Part shown: positions 6,113 through 13,975 of the stretch, piece by piece
Numbering within the stretch: position 1 is the stretch's first letter
How the letters are laid out: each line of letters starts with the position of its first letter
NCBI RefSeq assembly: GCF_052116305.1
Contig: NZ_JBQKLI010000024.1
Location: 1-23,902 of the forward strand
From: JBQKLI01 sp012798975
GTDB lineage: Bacteria; Bacillota; Clostridia; Tissierellales; Peptoniphilaceae
Reading direction: 5' to 3'
Length of the DNA stretch: 23,902 nucleotides
Notes under the pieces: model-generated
What the model saw: the letters and a program-made list of their open reading frames with translations, nothing else
Told to the model about the DNA's origin: nothing
The model's database searches: none
Program-made: the position numbers and the translations under genes

Positions 6113-7936
6113 TTATTTTAACTCAATCTGTCCTGTATTAAGGGCGTAGTAGCGTCCTCGTTGTTTCATCAGGTCGTCATGATCGCCTCGTTCTATGATC
6201 TCTCCGTTTTCCATGACCATGATGGCGTTGGAGTTTCTAACGGTGGAGAGTCTATGGGCGATTACGAAGGTTGTCCTTCCTTCCATAAGTTTTTCCATTC
6301 CTTCTTGGATGAGTTTTTCAGTTCTTGTATCGACAGAAGAAGTGGCTTCATCGAGAATGATAATAGTCGGATCTGCTACAGCAGCTCTTGCGATAGAAAG
6401 AAGCTGTCTTTCCCCTTGTGAAAGGTTTTGCCCGTCGGTGATGAGCTCTGTATCATAGCCTTTTGGAAGATGTTTGATAAAGTAATGGGCGTTGGCGATT
6501 TTTGCTGCTTCAACGATTTCTTCATCTGTAGCATCCAATTTTCCGTAACGAATATTATCTCTTACTGTTCCTTTGAAAAGGTGGACATCTTGAAGTACTA
6601 TACTCATCGTGCTTCGAAGGTCCGTTTTATTGATTTTCTGAATGTCGATTTCATCGTAAAGGATTAATCCCTCATCGATTTCGTAGAAGCGGTTGATGAG
6701 ATTTGTAATGGTTGTTTTTCCAGCTCCTGTAGAACCGACAAAGGCGATTCTTTGTCCCGGTTTTGCGAAAAGGCTTATATTTTTCAAGATTTGTTTTCCT
6801 GGGACATAGCTGAAGTTTACATTTTTGAACTCGATATGTCCTGTAACGGGAACTTTTTTGTCCTTGTTTTTGCCGAGGGGAAGACACCATAATTTTTTGT
6901 CCTGATCCTCTGGATCGTCGCAGATTCTTACAACGCCTTCATCTGTTTCAGGTGTTTCGTCCATGATCTTAAAGATTCTTTCCGCTCCTGCGATAGCAGC
7001 GAAAAGGGTATTAAGCTGGTTTGAGAACATTGTTATAGGCTGAGAAACAGTTCTTGTATACTGAAGAAAGGCTGCTATATTTCCTACAGTAAGTCTTCCG
7101 CTGATAACCATAAGGGCGCCTACTATAGCTGTTATAGCATACTGCATATAAGAAAGATTTCCCATAATCGGCATCAGCATAACTCCGTAAGCTGAGGCTT
7201 TCGAAGCGGCTTCTCGAAGCTCTTCATTTCGATTTGTAAAATCATCGATAGCTCTATCTTCATAATTAAATACTTTTACAACTTTTTGACCGCTCATCAT
7301 CTCTTCTACATAACCGTTCATAGAAGCTACCTGTACCTGCTGCGCTCTGAAGTATTTTGAACTTTTGCTTCCGATAAAGCGGATGATAAAGAACATAAAG
7401 ACTAATGTAGCGATAGCGATCAGGGTAAGAATTGGACTTAAAAGGAACATCATAGTGAATGATCCTACAACGGTGAAGAAGGCCATGACGAATTGGGCAG
7501 CTGATTGTTCCAGTGCCATGTTCAGCATATCCACATCGTTTGTATAAGTACTCATTAAATCGCCATGAGAATTTGTGTCGAAAAAGGAAATAGGAAGAGA
7601 CTCCATCTTATCGAACAAGTCGTGGCGGATTTTGTGTACGGTTGTCTGAGCAAGTCTTGCCATGAGACGATAGCCTATATACTGGGTAACAGCTAGGAGA
7701 ATAACAAGAATGATCATAATCCGAAGATAGCCGAAGAAATCGCCGGAAAATCCCGCATCGGAAATGCTGTCGATAATAGGGCTGATGATGGCGTTCGCTC
7801 CAGTCTGGCATAGGGTGCTGATAATAAGAGCGAGGAGGCCGATAAAAAACATGGCTTTGTTGTATTTGAAATAGCTGAATAATCTTTTCAGTGTTTTCAC
7901 TGGATTATCCGGTCTTAAGTTTTTTTGTTCTTTCAT
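6113..7936 (-). CDS. ABC exporter half-transporter with canonical ATPase residues
   Basis: A 607-residue membrane-ATPase fusion of the heterodimeric multidrug exporter type (BmrCD, LmrCD, TM287/288). Residues about 30-330 form a six-helix transmembrane domain. The nucleotide-binding domain has Walker A GSTGAGKTT (401-409), signature LSQGE (505-509), Walker B with the catalytic glutamate (ILDEAT, Glu530) and the switch histidine His561 (IAHRLS). The glutamate and histidine are intact, while the signature departs from LSGGQ. It overlaps the partner gene by 4 bases (ATGA), so the two are probably translated together. The substrate cannot be inferred; drugs, lipids or peptides are all possible. 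Confidence 0.9.
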   Translation of the reverse strand: MKEQKNLRPDNPVKTLKRLFSYFKYNKAMFFIGLLALIISTLCQTGANAIISPIIDSISDAGFSGDFFGYLRIMIILVILLAVTQYIGYRLMARLAQTTVHKIRHDLFDKMESLPISFFDTNSHGDLMSTYTNDVDMLNMALEQSAAQFVMAFFTVVGSFTMMFLLSPILTLIAIATLVFMFFIIRFIGSKSSKYFRAQQVQVASMNGYVEEMMSGQKVVKVFNYEDRAIDDFTNRNEELREAASKASAYGVMLMPIMGNLSYMQYAITAIVGALMVISGRLTVGNIAAFLQYTRTVSQPITMFSNQLNTLFAAIAGAERIFKIMDETPETDEGVVRICDDPEDQDKKLWCLPLGKNKDKKVPVTGHIEFKNVNFSYVPGKQILKNISLFAKPGQRIAFVGSTGAGKTTITNLINRFYEIDEGLILYDEIDIQKINKTDLRSTMSIVLQDVHLFKGTVRDNIRYGKLDATDEEIVEAAKIANAHYFIKHLPKGYDTELITDGQNLSQGERQLLSIARAAVADPTIIILDEATSSVDTRTEKLIQEGMEKLMEGRTTFVIAHRLSTVRNSNAIMVMENGEIIERGDHDDLMKQRGRYYALNTGQIELK

Positions 7937-9657
7937 TCTCCAATCACTCCTTTCTGCTGAGATTCATAGATTTCTTTATAAATACAGCTTGAGTTCAGAA
8001 GTTCTTCATGTGTACCGATAGACTCGATTTTTCCTTCATTCATTACAATAATGCGGTCAGCACTTTGTATAGAGGAGATCCTCTGAGCAATCAGAATTGT
8101 AGTTACTCCTTCTAAGACTTCGTGGAAAGTTCTTTGTATTTGAAGATCTGTTCCCACGTCTACTGCTGAGGTGGAGTCGTCAAGAATGATAATTTTTGGT
8201 CTTTTCATCAAGGCTCTTGCAATGGTCAGTCTCTGTTTTTGACCGCCGGAGAAGTTGGAGCCTCCTTGTTCAACTCGTTTGTCTAATGCTAGATCATCTT
8301 TCGATACAAATTCCCAAGCCTGAGCTTCTTTTAAAGCTTGAATAATCTCTTCGTCTGTTGCGTCTTCTTTTCCCCACTTCATATTATCTCGAATGGTTCC
8401 GGAGAAAAGGACGTTTTTTTGAAGGACATAAGCGACTTGATCTCTTAGGCTTTCTACATCATAAGACTTCACATCGCATCGGCCGACTTTTAGTGTTCCG
8501 CTGCTGACATCGTATAGACGGGGAATAAGCTGTACTAAAGTAGATTTCGAAGAACCTGTACTTCCTATGATTCCAATAACTTCCCCTGATTTTATTTTTA
8601 GATTGATGTCGTGAAGTGTCTTCTCACGGCTTCCAGGATAGCAGAAATAGACGTTTTCGAACTCGATGGATCCGTCTTCCAGCTGGTGAACCGGGCTTGC
8701 AGGAGAGGTGATTTCGGACTCCACAGATAATACTTCTTCTATACGCTTTGCAGAAGCTTGCCCTCTCATAAACTGCATGAAGAAGATGGAAAGCATCATA
8801 ATAGCCATAAGTACTTGGGTAATATAAGCGATAAAGGAAATCAGTTCTCCTTTTCCCATGCTGCCAGCGGTTATCTGAAGTCCGCCGATCCATAGTACGG
8901 CGATGATAGTTGAAAAGATAGTGACGGTAATTACCGGCATGAAAGCGACGATGATCGTTACGGCACGAAGGGCGGTATCTCTCAACTCGTCGTTTCCTTT
9001 TTTGAATTTCGCTTCTTCAAAGTCCTCCCGGTTAAAAGATTTTACAACTCGGATACCGGTTAGATTTTCTTGAGTGATACTGTTGACAGCATCTACTTTT
9101 TTCTGTAAAAGTTCAAACAAAGGTCTTGCTTTTCCAAGGATTATAACTAATATAATAGTTAATAGGGGCAATGAAACTAAAAAGACCCTAGCCAGTTCTC
9201 TATTAATATTAAAGGCCATAATTAAGGCAAAGACCATCATAAAAGGTGCCCGGATGGCCATACGAAGGGACATCATCGTTGTCATTCCCACAGTGTTGGC
9301 ATCGGTAGTCAGACGTGTGATCAACGAGGACACGGAGAATTGGTCAAGATTTGCGAAGGAAAAGGTCTGTATTTTTTCAAAAGAGGCTTTTCTTATTTCA
9401 GCAGCAAATCCATAGCCTGCGATAGCACCGTAATGGGCACTCATAATTCCGATGATCATTCCCACAAGGGCGATGGCAATCATAATACCGCCGGTTCGTG
9501 TAATGTAGCTTACATCTCTTGTCATGATCCCTACGTCGACGATAAGACTCATTAAATAAGGTATTAATATATCCGAAGAAAGTTCCAATACCATAAATAA
9601 GGGACAGAGTATGGCAAATTTTCTGTATTTGCGCATATAAGGCAATAAAGTTTTCAA
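7933..9657 (-). CDS. ABC exporter half-transporter with degenerate ATPase site
   Basis: A 574-residue membrane-ATPase fusion, partner of the next gene. Walker A is GSTGSSKST (365-373) and the signature FSGGQ is near-canonical (469-473). The catalytic glutamate after Walker B is Asp494 (ILDDST) and the switch histidine is Gln525 (IAQRIS). In a heterodimer this gives one active site (Walker motifs of the 607-residue partner with the FSGGQ of this one) and one degenerate site, as in TM287/288. The start is TTG at 9657, chosen because AAAGGAGGAG lies 7 bases upstream and no better start is near. It is first in the two-gene operon and follows a long structured leader. Confidence 0.9.
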   Translation of the reverse strand: MKTLLPYMRKYRKFAILCPLFMVLELSSDILIPYLMSLIVDVGIMTRDVSYITRTGGIMIAIALVGMIIGIMSAHYGAIAGYGFAAEIRKASFEKIQTFSFANLDQFSVSSLITRLTTDANTVGMTTMMSLRMAIRAPFMMVFALIMAFNINRELARVFLVSLPLLTIILVIILGKARPLFELLQKKVDAVNSITQENLTGIRVVKSFNREDFEEAKFKKGNDELRDTALRAVTIIVAFMPVITVTIFSTIIAVLWIGGLQITAGSMGKGELISFIAYITQVLMAIMMLSIFFMQFMRGQASAKRIEEVLSVESEITSPASPVHQLEDGSIEFENVYFCYPGSREKTLHDINLKIKSGEVIGIIGSTGSSKSTLVQLIPRLYDVSSGTLKVGRCDVKSYDVESLRDQVAYVLQKNVLFSGTIRDNMKWGKEDATDEEIIQALKEAQAWEFVSKDDLALDKRVEQGGSNFSGGQKQRLTIARALMKRPKIIILDDSTSAVDVGTDLQIQRTFHEVLEGVTTILIAQRISSIQSADRIIVMNEGKIESIGTHEELLNSSCIYKEIYESQQKGVIGE

Positions 9658-9843
9658 TAAATCTCCTCCTTTTTTATAATCTAATTAGGAACATAGAGAT
9701 CATAGTTCAATAAAATCAAAGAAAGCATCTCTCTGCCGGAAGACCCTGATGGTTAAGGGAAGATTCTTCACTGCAGGAAATGCCGGAATATCATTAAGCA
9801 TTATGCGGTTTTATTAAGATTCTCTATGTTTCATTTCAATACT
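9658..9843 (-). promoter_or_regulatory. Structured RNA leader of the ABC exporter operon, class not recognised
   Basis: This is most of the 369-base gap before mutY. The predicted transcript starts near 9843. Its 5' part AACAUAGAGA (9821-9830) pairs perfectly with 9690-9699. Inside that, 9809-9817 pairs with 9707-9715 over 9 bp with one G-U. Inside that is a long irregular hairpin: 9777-9783 with 9725-9731 (7 bp), 9773-9776 with 9733-9736, 9765-9769 with 9739-9743, and 9756-9759 with 9744-9747. The whole is about 140 nt closed by one long helix, as in riboswitch aptamers. No intrinsic terminator is seen before the AGGAGG site, so control of translation is more likely than attenuation. I could not match it to T-box, S-box, ykkC, yybP or other classes from memory. 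Confidence 0.5.
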
Positions 9844-9849
9844 TATAGT

Positions 9850-9878
9850 ATTCTATGACAACAGAAATTATATGTCAA
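9850..9878 (-). promoter_or_regulatory. SigA-type promoter of the ABC exporter operon
   Basis: On the minus strand TTGACA (9873-9878), a 17-base spacer and TAGAAT (9850-9855) form a near-consensus vegetative promoter. The expected start, near 9843, places the structured leader wholly inside the transcript. Confidence 0.75.
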
Positions 9879-9993
9879 TAGAGGAGAATATTGCAGTTTA
9901 AAGAATTAAATAGGCAGGGAGAAAAAAACTGGAAGATGATAGAAAGTCTGGAAAAAGTGTATATTCAGGTTGTGAAAATAATTTTCATTATTT

Positions 9994-10001
9994 GATATAA
10001 T
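9994..10001 (+). promoter_or_regulatory. Extended -10 promoter of the mutY cluster
   Basis: TGATATAAT, with -10 at 9996-10001 preceded by TG, the same motif as at the methionine operon. The expected transcript start is near 10008, about 19 nt before the TTG start of mutY. No good -35 is seen. The DNA from 9879 to 9993 shows nothing else. Confidence 0.55.
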
Positions 10002-10026
10002 AGAAAAATGATAGGAGATGAATCCA

Positions 10027-11088
10027 TTGACAGAATTTTCAAAAGATTTATTACAATATTATGATAAATATCGGCGGGTCCTGCCTTGGAGGGAAGATCC
10101 CAAACCTTATCACGTATGGATATCGGAAATTATGCTTCAGCAGACTCGTGTAGATACAGTGATAAGCTTTTATGAGCGTTTTTTAAAAGAGCTGCCGACG
10201 GTTAAGGATCTCGCTTATGCAGAGGAAGAAAAGCTCTTAAAATTATGGCAGGGGCTTGGTTATTATTCTAGGGTGCGGAATATGAAAAAAGCAGCTCTTC
10301 AGATCATGGAAGATTTCGGCGGAAAGATTCCGGAAAGTAAAAATGAGCTGATAAAACTTTCAGGTATCGGTCCTTACACAGCTGGTGCGATAGCATCCAT
10401 TGCTTTTAACAAAAAGGAAACCTGTATCGACGGGAATTTTCTTCGAGTGATGTCCCGTGTTCTAGCTCAAGGGGGAGATCCTAGGGGAAAAGGGAATTTC
10501 AAGAGAATAGAAGAAGAAACCTTTAACCGTATGGATGAAAATAGACCTGGAGATTTTAATCAGGCGATGATGGATGTAGGCGCTACGATTTGTATTCCCA
10601 ACGGAATGCCAAAATGCGGAATTTGTCCCTTGTCTATCCATTGCATAGCTTTTAAAGAGGGGAATATGCTGGATTATCCGATGAAAGTAGAGAAGAAACC
10701 CCGCCGCATAGAAGACTATACTGTTTTGCTTATTCGGCAAGGCGATAAAATTCTTATCGAAAAGAGAAAGAAAAAAGGTGTTCTTCATGGATTATGGGGC
10801 TATCCCATGGTTGAGAGAGAATCTCTAGAAGATGTACTTGCAGAGTTTAAATCCCAGTACGGAGAGTTTGAGATGCGAAATTACAAAGATTCCAAACATA
10901 TCTTCAGCCATATCGAGTGGAGAATGGAAAGTATAATTATAGATCTTCCACATCAAAAGGTAAGAGAATCAGAAGAAGAATATTTTGATGAAAAAGTATG
11001 GGCTTCACCAGAGGAGATCAAGAATTTATATTCAGTCCCTACAGCCTTTAAAAAATATACTGCAGATTTCTGTAAGGGAGCGTTTTAA
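10027..11088 (+). CDS. mutY: A/G-specific adenine DNA glycosylase MutY
   Basis: Removes adenine mispaired with 8-oxoguanine in base-excision repair. I chose TTG 10027 (353 residues) because AGGAG at 10013-10017 abuts the ATG at 10018, leaving it no spacing, but sits 9 bases before the TTG; the ATG would add three residues. Domain order: helix-hairpin-helix glycosylase domain, with catalytic Glu34 (SEIMLQQT) and Asp135 (CIDGN) after the LSGIGPYTA hairpin; an Fe-S cluster with Cys189, Cys197, Cys200 and Cys206 (CX7CX2CX5C, one residue longer in the first gap than E. coli); and a Nudix-like C-terminal domain, about 235-345, that reads the 8-oxoG. It overlaps the following Nudix gene by one base. 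Confidence 0.93.
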   Translation: MTEFSKDLLQYYDKYRRVLPWREDPKPYHVWISEIMLQQTRVDTVISFYERFLKELPTVKDLAYAEEEKLLKLWQGLGYYSRVRNMKKAALQIMEDFGGKIPESKNELIKLSGIGPYTAGAIASIAFNKKETCIDGNFLRVMSRVLAQGGDPRGKGNFKRIEEETFNRMDENRPGDFNQAMMDVGATICIPNGMPKCGICPLSIHCIAFKEGNMLDYPMKVEKKPRRIEDYTVLLIRQGDKILIEKRKKKGVLHGLWGYPMVERESLEDVLAEFKSQYGEFEMRNYKDSKHIFSHIEWRMESIIIDLPHQKVRESEEEYFDEKVWASPEEIKNLYSVPTAFKKYTADFCKGAF

Positions 11089-11633
11089 TGAATTATTTCG
11101 AAGAAATCGAATCTTTTATTCCAGATGGGGTTCAAGAAGAGGGAGATTTAAAGGTGATTAAAGAGATTCTTCAAAACATGGATGTTCGAAGACGGGATAA
11201 TCCTTTGATTCATCTAACCTCTTCCGCCTTTGTGCTGAATCCCCCTAGAACAAAGACCCTTATGGTATATCATAATATATACAACTCATGGTCTTGGACT
11301 GGAGGTCATGGGGATGGAATGGAAGATATGCTGGAGGTCGCTATTAAGGAGCTGAAAGAAGAAACAGGCATAGAAAACTGCAAAATGATATCCGATAGGG
11401 CAGCGGCACTGGATATTATTACGGTTAAAAATCATATCCGCCGGGGAGAGTTTGTCAGTGCCCATCTTCATTTGAATTTTGCTTATATCATAGAAGTTTC
11501 TGAAGAGGAAGAGCTTCGAATAAAGGAAGATGAAAATAAAGATGTAGGCTGGATTCCCTTAGACAGGATTGAGGAATATGTATCGGAGGAGCACATGCTT
11601 CCGATCTATAAGAAGATTATTGGAAGACTATAA
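11088..11633 (+). CDS. Nudix hydrolase
   Basis: A 181-residue protein with a Nudix box at residues 73-95 matching GX5EX7REUXEEXGU, except that the Arg is Lys87 (KELKEETGI). The Nudix helix binds Mg2+ and hydrolyses nucleoside diphosphates linked to another moiety. Substrate specificity cannot be read from sequence; residues upstream (MVYHNIYNSWSWTGGH) resemble generic clostridial Nudix proteins. The start ATG overlaps the mutY stop (TAATG), so translation is likely coupled. Pairing with mutY makes cleansing of oxidised nucleotides (MutT-like) an attractive but unproven role. Confidence 0.87.
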   Translation: MNYFEEIESFIPDGVQEEGDLKVIKEILQNMDVRRRDNPLIHLTSSAFVLNPPRTKTLMVYHNIYNSWSWTGGHGDGMEDMLEVAIKELKEETGIENCKMISDRAAALDIITVKNHIRRGEFVSAHLHLNFAYIIEVSEEEELRIKEDENKDVGWIPLDRIEEYVSEEHMLPIYKKIIGRL

Positions 11634-11652
11634 TAAAAGCAGAGGATACAGA

Positions 11653-12375
11653 ATGTCATTCATAAAGATAGAAGAGGGTATCTATTATTATCCCTTTGAT
11701 GATAAATATTTGAGACCGAATCTTTTCTATATTCGGGGAGAGGGAAAAAGTCTTGCAGTAGATGCAGGCAATTCGAGAAAGCATCGTTTAGAATTTTTTG
11801 AAGAAATAAAAAAACAGGATTTAAGAGAGCCGGATATTATTGTATTGACCCACTGCCACTGGGATCATACTTTAGGGCTGGACGGATTCGAAGGACGTTC
11901 TATTTCTACAGAACAATCCAAAAATCGTTTAGCTGAGTTTCGGAATTTCTCATGGACGAAGGATTCCTTAAAGGAAATAACAAAACAGGGCTTTATGTCG
12001 AAGTTCTCCTATTTATATATGCGCAAAGTTTATCGGAATGATCCTATCCATATTCCAGATATCGGGGAGAGCTATAAGGGCAGGAAGAAACTTGATGTAG
12101 GAGGAAAAATTGTTGAGCTTATTCAGACAGAAACACCTCACTGCGAAGATTCAACGATTGTGTGGATACCGGATCAAAAAATTGTCATAATCGGAGACGG
12201 GGATTATCCTTCTTATAAAAACAATGTGGAGTTTTATGACAAAGAGAGAACTTTATCTTTTTGCAAAACAGTAGAGAGCCTTCCCTTTGAGTATTATTGC
12301 GGAAGCCATAAAAGACCTTTAAACCGAATAGATGGATTAAAACAACTAGAACTATTGAGAAAAAAAGCGGAGTAG
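11653..12375 (+). CDS. MBL-fold metallo-hydrolase
   Basis: A 240-residue metallo-beta-lactamase-fold protein. The binuclear metal motif HXHXDH is at residues 67-72 (HCHWDH), followed by a later His in TPHCEDST, Asp in IGDGDY and His in CGSHKRP, so all metal ligands appear present. I start it at ATG 11653 with AGAGG 7 bases upstream; the frame is open further upstream, but that would overlap the Nudix gene in another frame. It lies 19 bases after that gene. The substrate is unknown; the family includes glyoxalase II and many uncharacterised hydrolases. Confidence 0.85.
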   Translation: MSFIKIEEGIYYYPFDDKYLRPNLFYIRGEGKSLAVDAGNSRKHRLEFFEEIKKQDLREPDIIVLTHCHWDHTLGLDGFEGRSISTEQSKNRLAEFRNFSWTKDSLKEITKQGFMSKFSYLYMRKVYRNDPIHIPDIGESYKGRKKLDVGGKIVELIQTETPHCEDSTIVWIPDQKIVIIGDGDYPSYKNNVEFYDKERTLSFCKTVESLPFEYYCGSHKRPLNRIDGLKQLELLRKKAE

Positions 12376-12378
12376 ATT

Positions 12379-13299
12379 ATGGAAAATACATTATCGTTTC
12401 AATCGAACACAGGCGTAGGAAGGATTTCGCCGAAAGTATATGGAAGAGAAGGTCCGATTATAATTTTTCTTCACAGTATCAAGGACCACAGCGAAAGATA
12501 TATTGCCTTTGCACAGGCTATGGGGAACTGTGGAATGAGAACAGTGCTCTTTGATCTTCCCGGTCATGGAAGCTGCATCGAAAAAGAAGAAGATCGCGGT
12601 TATTTTGGGGAGAAAGAAGAACTGGGATTGATAGAAGATCTTGGTGAAATTATAAAAAGGATAAAAGAAAACTATTCAGAAGAGAATATATTTTTAGCAG
12701 GCCAGGGATTTGGAGCTTCTTTGGGACGGGTGTTTTTATATCTTTTTCCCGAGGCGGTAAAGGGAGCTGTTTTTTTAGGGACTGAATCGCCGAATTTCTT
12801 AACGAGAGGAATCTTAAGGCTCAACGAAGAAGTTATCCGCGAGCATGGAGATCTTTATAGAAGCGAAAATCTAGATAATATTTTATACGATCATCATAAT
12901 AAAAAGATCGAAGAACCGAGGACAGAATACGACTGGATGTCTCGAGATGAAAATGTAGTAGATCTATACATAGAGAACGAAGAAAACAGAGTTATCCCAA
13001 CGGGAAACGAAGTAAAAGTGCATTATACCTTAATGAGAGAAGCGAACAGTATCAACTGGTTTTCTGAGATAGAAGATATCCCTATGTTTTTCCTTGCAGG
13101 TTCGGCAGATCCTGTAGGAGATTATGGAAAGGGGATTTTAGAAATACTAAATCGATTAAAAGAAGAGGGGAAAGTTCTTGCCGATGGTATTATTTACCGA
13201 GATGCCCGCCATGATTTATTAAATGAAATAAACCAAGAAGAAATATTTGCAGATATTCAGGAATGGATATCAGATACGATTATCAAAAATAAGGGTTAA
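12379..13299 (+). CDS. Alpha/beta-hydrolase-fold protein lacking the nucleophile Ser
   Basis: A 306-residue protein similar to the monoacylglycerol-lipase/lysophospholipase branch (FLHSIKDHSERY near residue 30, FDLPGHG near 58). The nucleophile elbow, normally GXSXG, reads GQGFG at residues 108-112, so the serine is Gly110. The acid (GSADPVGD, about residue 250) and histidine (DARHDLLNE, about residue 279) remain. The protein is otherwise intact, with a GGAG site 7 bases before its ATG. It may be catalytically dead, with a binding or scaffolding role, or use another residue. It is the last gene of the mutY cluster, three bases after the MBL gene. Confidence 0.8.
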   Translation: MENTLSFQSNTGVGRISPKVYGREGPIIIFLHSIKDHSERYIAFAQAMGNCGMRTVLFDLPGHGSCIEKEEDRGYFGEKEELGLIEDLGEIIKRIKENYSEENIFLAGQGFGASLGRVFLYLFPEAVKGAVFLGTESPNFLTRGILRLNEEVIREHGDLYRSENLDNILYDHHNKKIEEPRTEYDWMSRDENVVDLYIENEENRVIPTGNEVKVHYTLMREANSINWFSEIEDIPMFFLAGSADPVGDYGKGILEILNRLKEEGKVLADGIIYRDARHDLLNEINQEEIFADIQEWISDTIIKNKG

Positions 13300-13362
13300 A
13301 AGAAAGAACAGTAAAAGAAGTGTGAAAGAGGGGAGTTAAAGTAGAAACGATAGGCGTGTTTC
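13300..13362 (+). repeat. Purine-tract plus hairpin repeat, copy C
   Basis: It starts at the base after the stop codon of the hydrolase-fold gene. The tract contains GTGTGAAAGAGGGGAGTT, shared almost word for word with the copy at 23331. It ends in the hairpin GAAAC (13344-13348) and GTTTC (13358-13362), whose stem differs from those of other copies. Confidence 0.55.
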
Positions 13363-13398
13363 TTATATTTTATTAAAATAAGAAAAATAACAAACAAA

Positions 13399-13430
13399 AA
13401 AGAACCTTGGGGAAATCCTCAAGGTTCTTT
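13399..13430 (-). terminator. Intrinsic terminator of the glsB-like gene
   Basis: Perfect 10-bp stem AAGAACCTTG (13400-13409) with CAAGGTTCTT (13420-13429), and on the minus strand a following TTTTTTGTTTG. It ends the small gene just beside it. A weaker T run on the plus strand means it might also act on the mutY cluster. Confidence 0.8.
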
Positions 13431-13439
13431 ATGTGTTTA

Positions 13440-13691
13440 CTATCTTTTTTGAACTGCTTTTACGATAGCTAATAATATGACTGCTCCAAGAATTGCAACA
13501 AGTATACTAGAAATGTTTAATCCGTCTACTCCGCCGAATCCTAGAAGATTCATAACGAAACCACCGATAAATGCTCCGATGATACCTACAATAATATTAG
13601 CAATAGCGCCCATTTGTGCGTTTTTGCCCATAATCATACTTGCGATCCATCCTGCAAGTGCTCCTACAATAATCCAAGAAATAATACCCAT
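13440..13691 (-). CDS. GlsB/YeaQ/YmgE-family stress membrane protein
   Basis: An 83-residue, glycine-rich, very hydrophobic protein with three predicted membrane segments (about residues 2-20, 27-48 and 59-80), starting MGIISWIIVGALAGWIAS. This is typical of the transglycosylase-associated/GlsB family, which is linked to general and envelope stress; the molecular function is not established. The ATG at 13691 has AAAGGAG 7 bases upstream, so the longer reading from 13715 is not needed. It is a single gene with its own terminator and a SigB-like promoter. Confidence 0.88.
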   Translation of the reverse strand: MGIISWIIVGALAGWIASMIMGKNAQMGAIANIIVGIIGAFIGGFVMNLLGFGGVDGLNISSILVAILGAVILLAIVKAVQKR

Positions 13692-13759
13692 AATCAAATC
13701 TCCTTTCAATTTCATTTTTTATTCAACAATTAATAAGAATAATTGCTTACGACTCATAT

Positions 13760-13783
13760 ATACCCGACAGAATTGATTTAAAC
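13760..13783 (-). promoter_or_regulatory. SigB-type promoter candidate of the glsB-like gene
   Basis: On the minus strand GTTTAA (13778-13783), 12 bases, then GGGTAT (13760-13765). This equals the general-stress sigma-B consensus of Gram-positive bacteria (GTTTaa-N12-14-GGGWAW). The leader would be about 60 nt. I saw no SigA-type promoter closer to the gene. The gene's likely stress role fits. Confidence 0.5.
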
Positions 13784-13975
13784 CAAAATTACTAAAAAAT
13801 TTTTAAGTTTATATAAAATAATTACTATATTACAAGATGATTCATTGAGTAGATAAAGGATATTGTTTGTTAATATTAATTTTAGGAAAACTTTGCATGC
13901 ATTTAACAGAAGGGCTTTAATATAAGGAAAATATTTCAAAGTTTGGGTATTATAATGATAACAGGAGGTGTTTTT

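Noticed and set aside
6672..6890. A frameshift in the exporter gene, suggested by a second frame with mixed charged residues
   Set aside because: The main 607-residue frame is continuous and carries every expected motif through this stretch.
9074..9415. A 113-codon plus-strand frame inside the exporter gene
   Set aside because: It is the antisense of a conserved transmembrane domain, with no start site and an Ile/Lys-rich composition typical of such shadows.
13928..13956. TATAAT at 13951-13956 as the ppx promoter
   Set aside because: It has no -35 partner and would start transcription at the ribosome site; I mention it in the ppx entry but do not call it.
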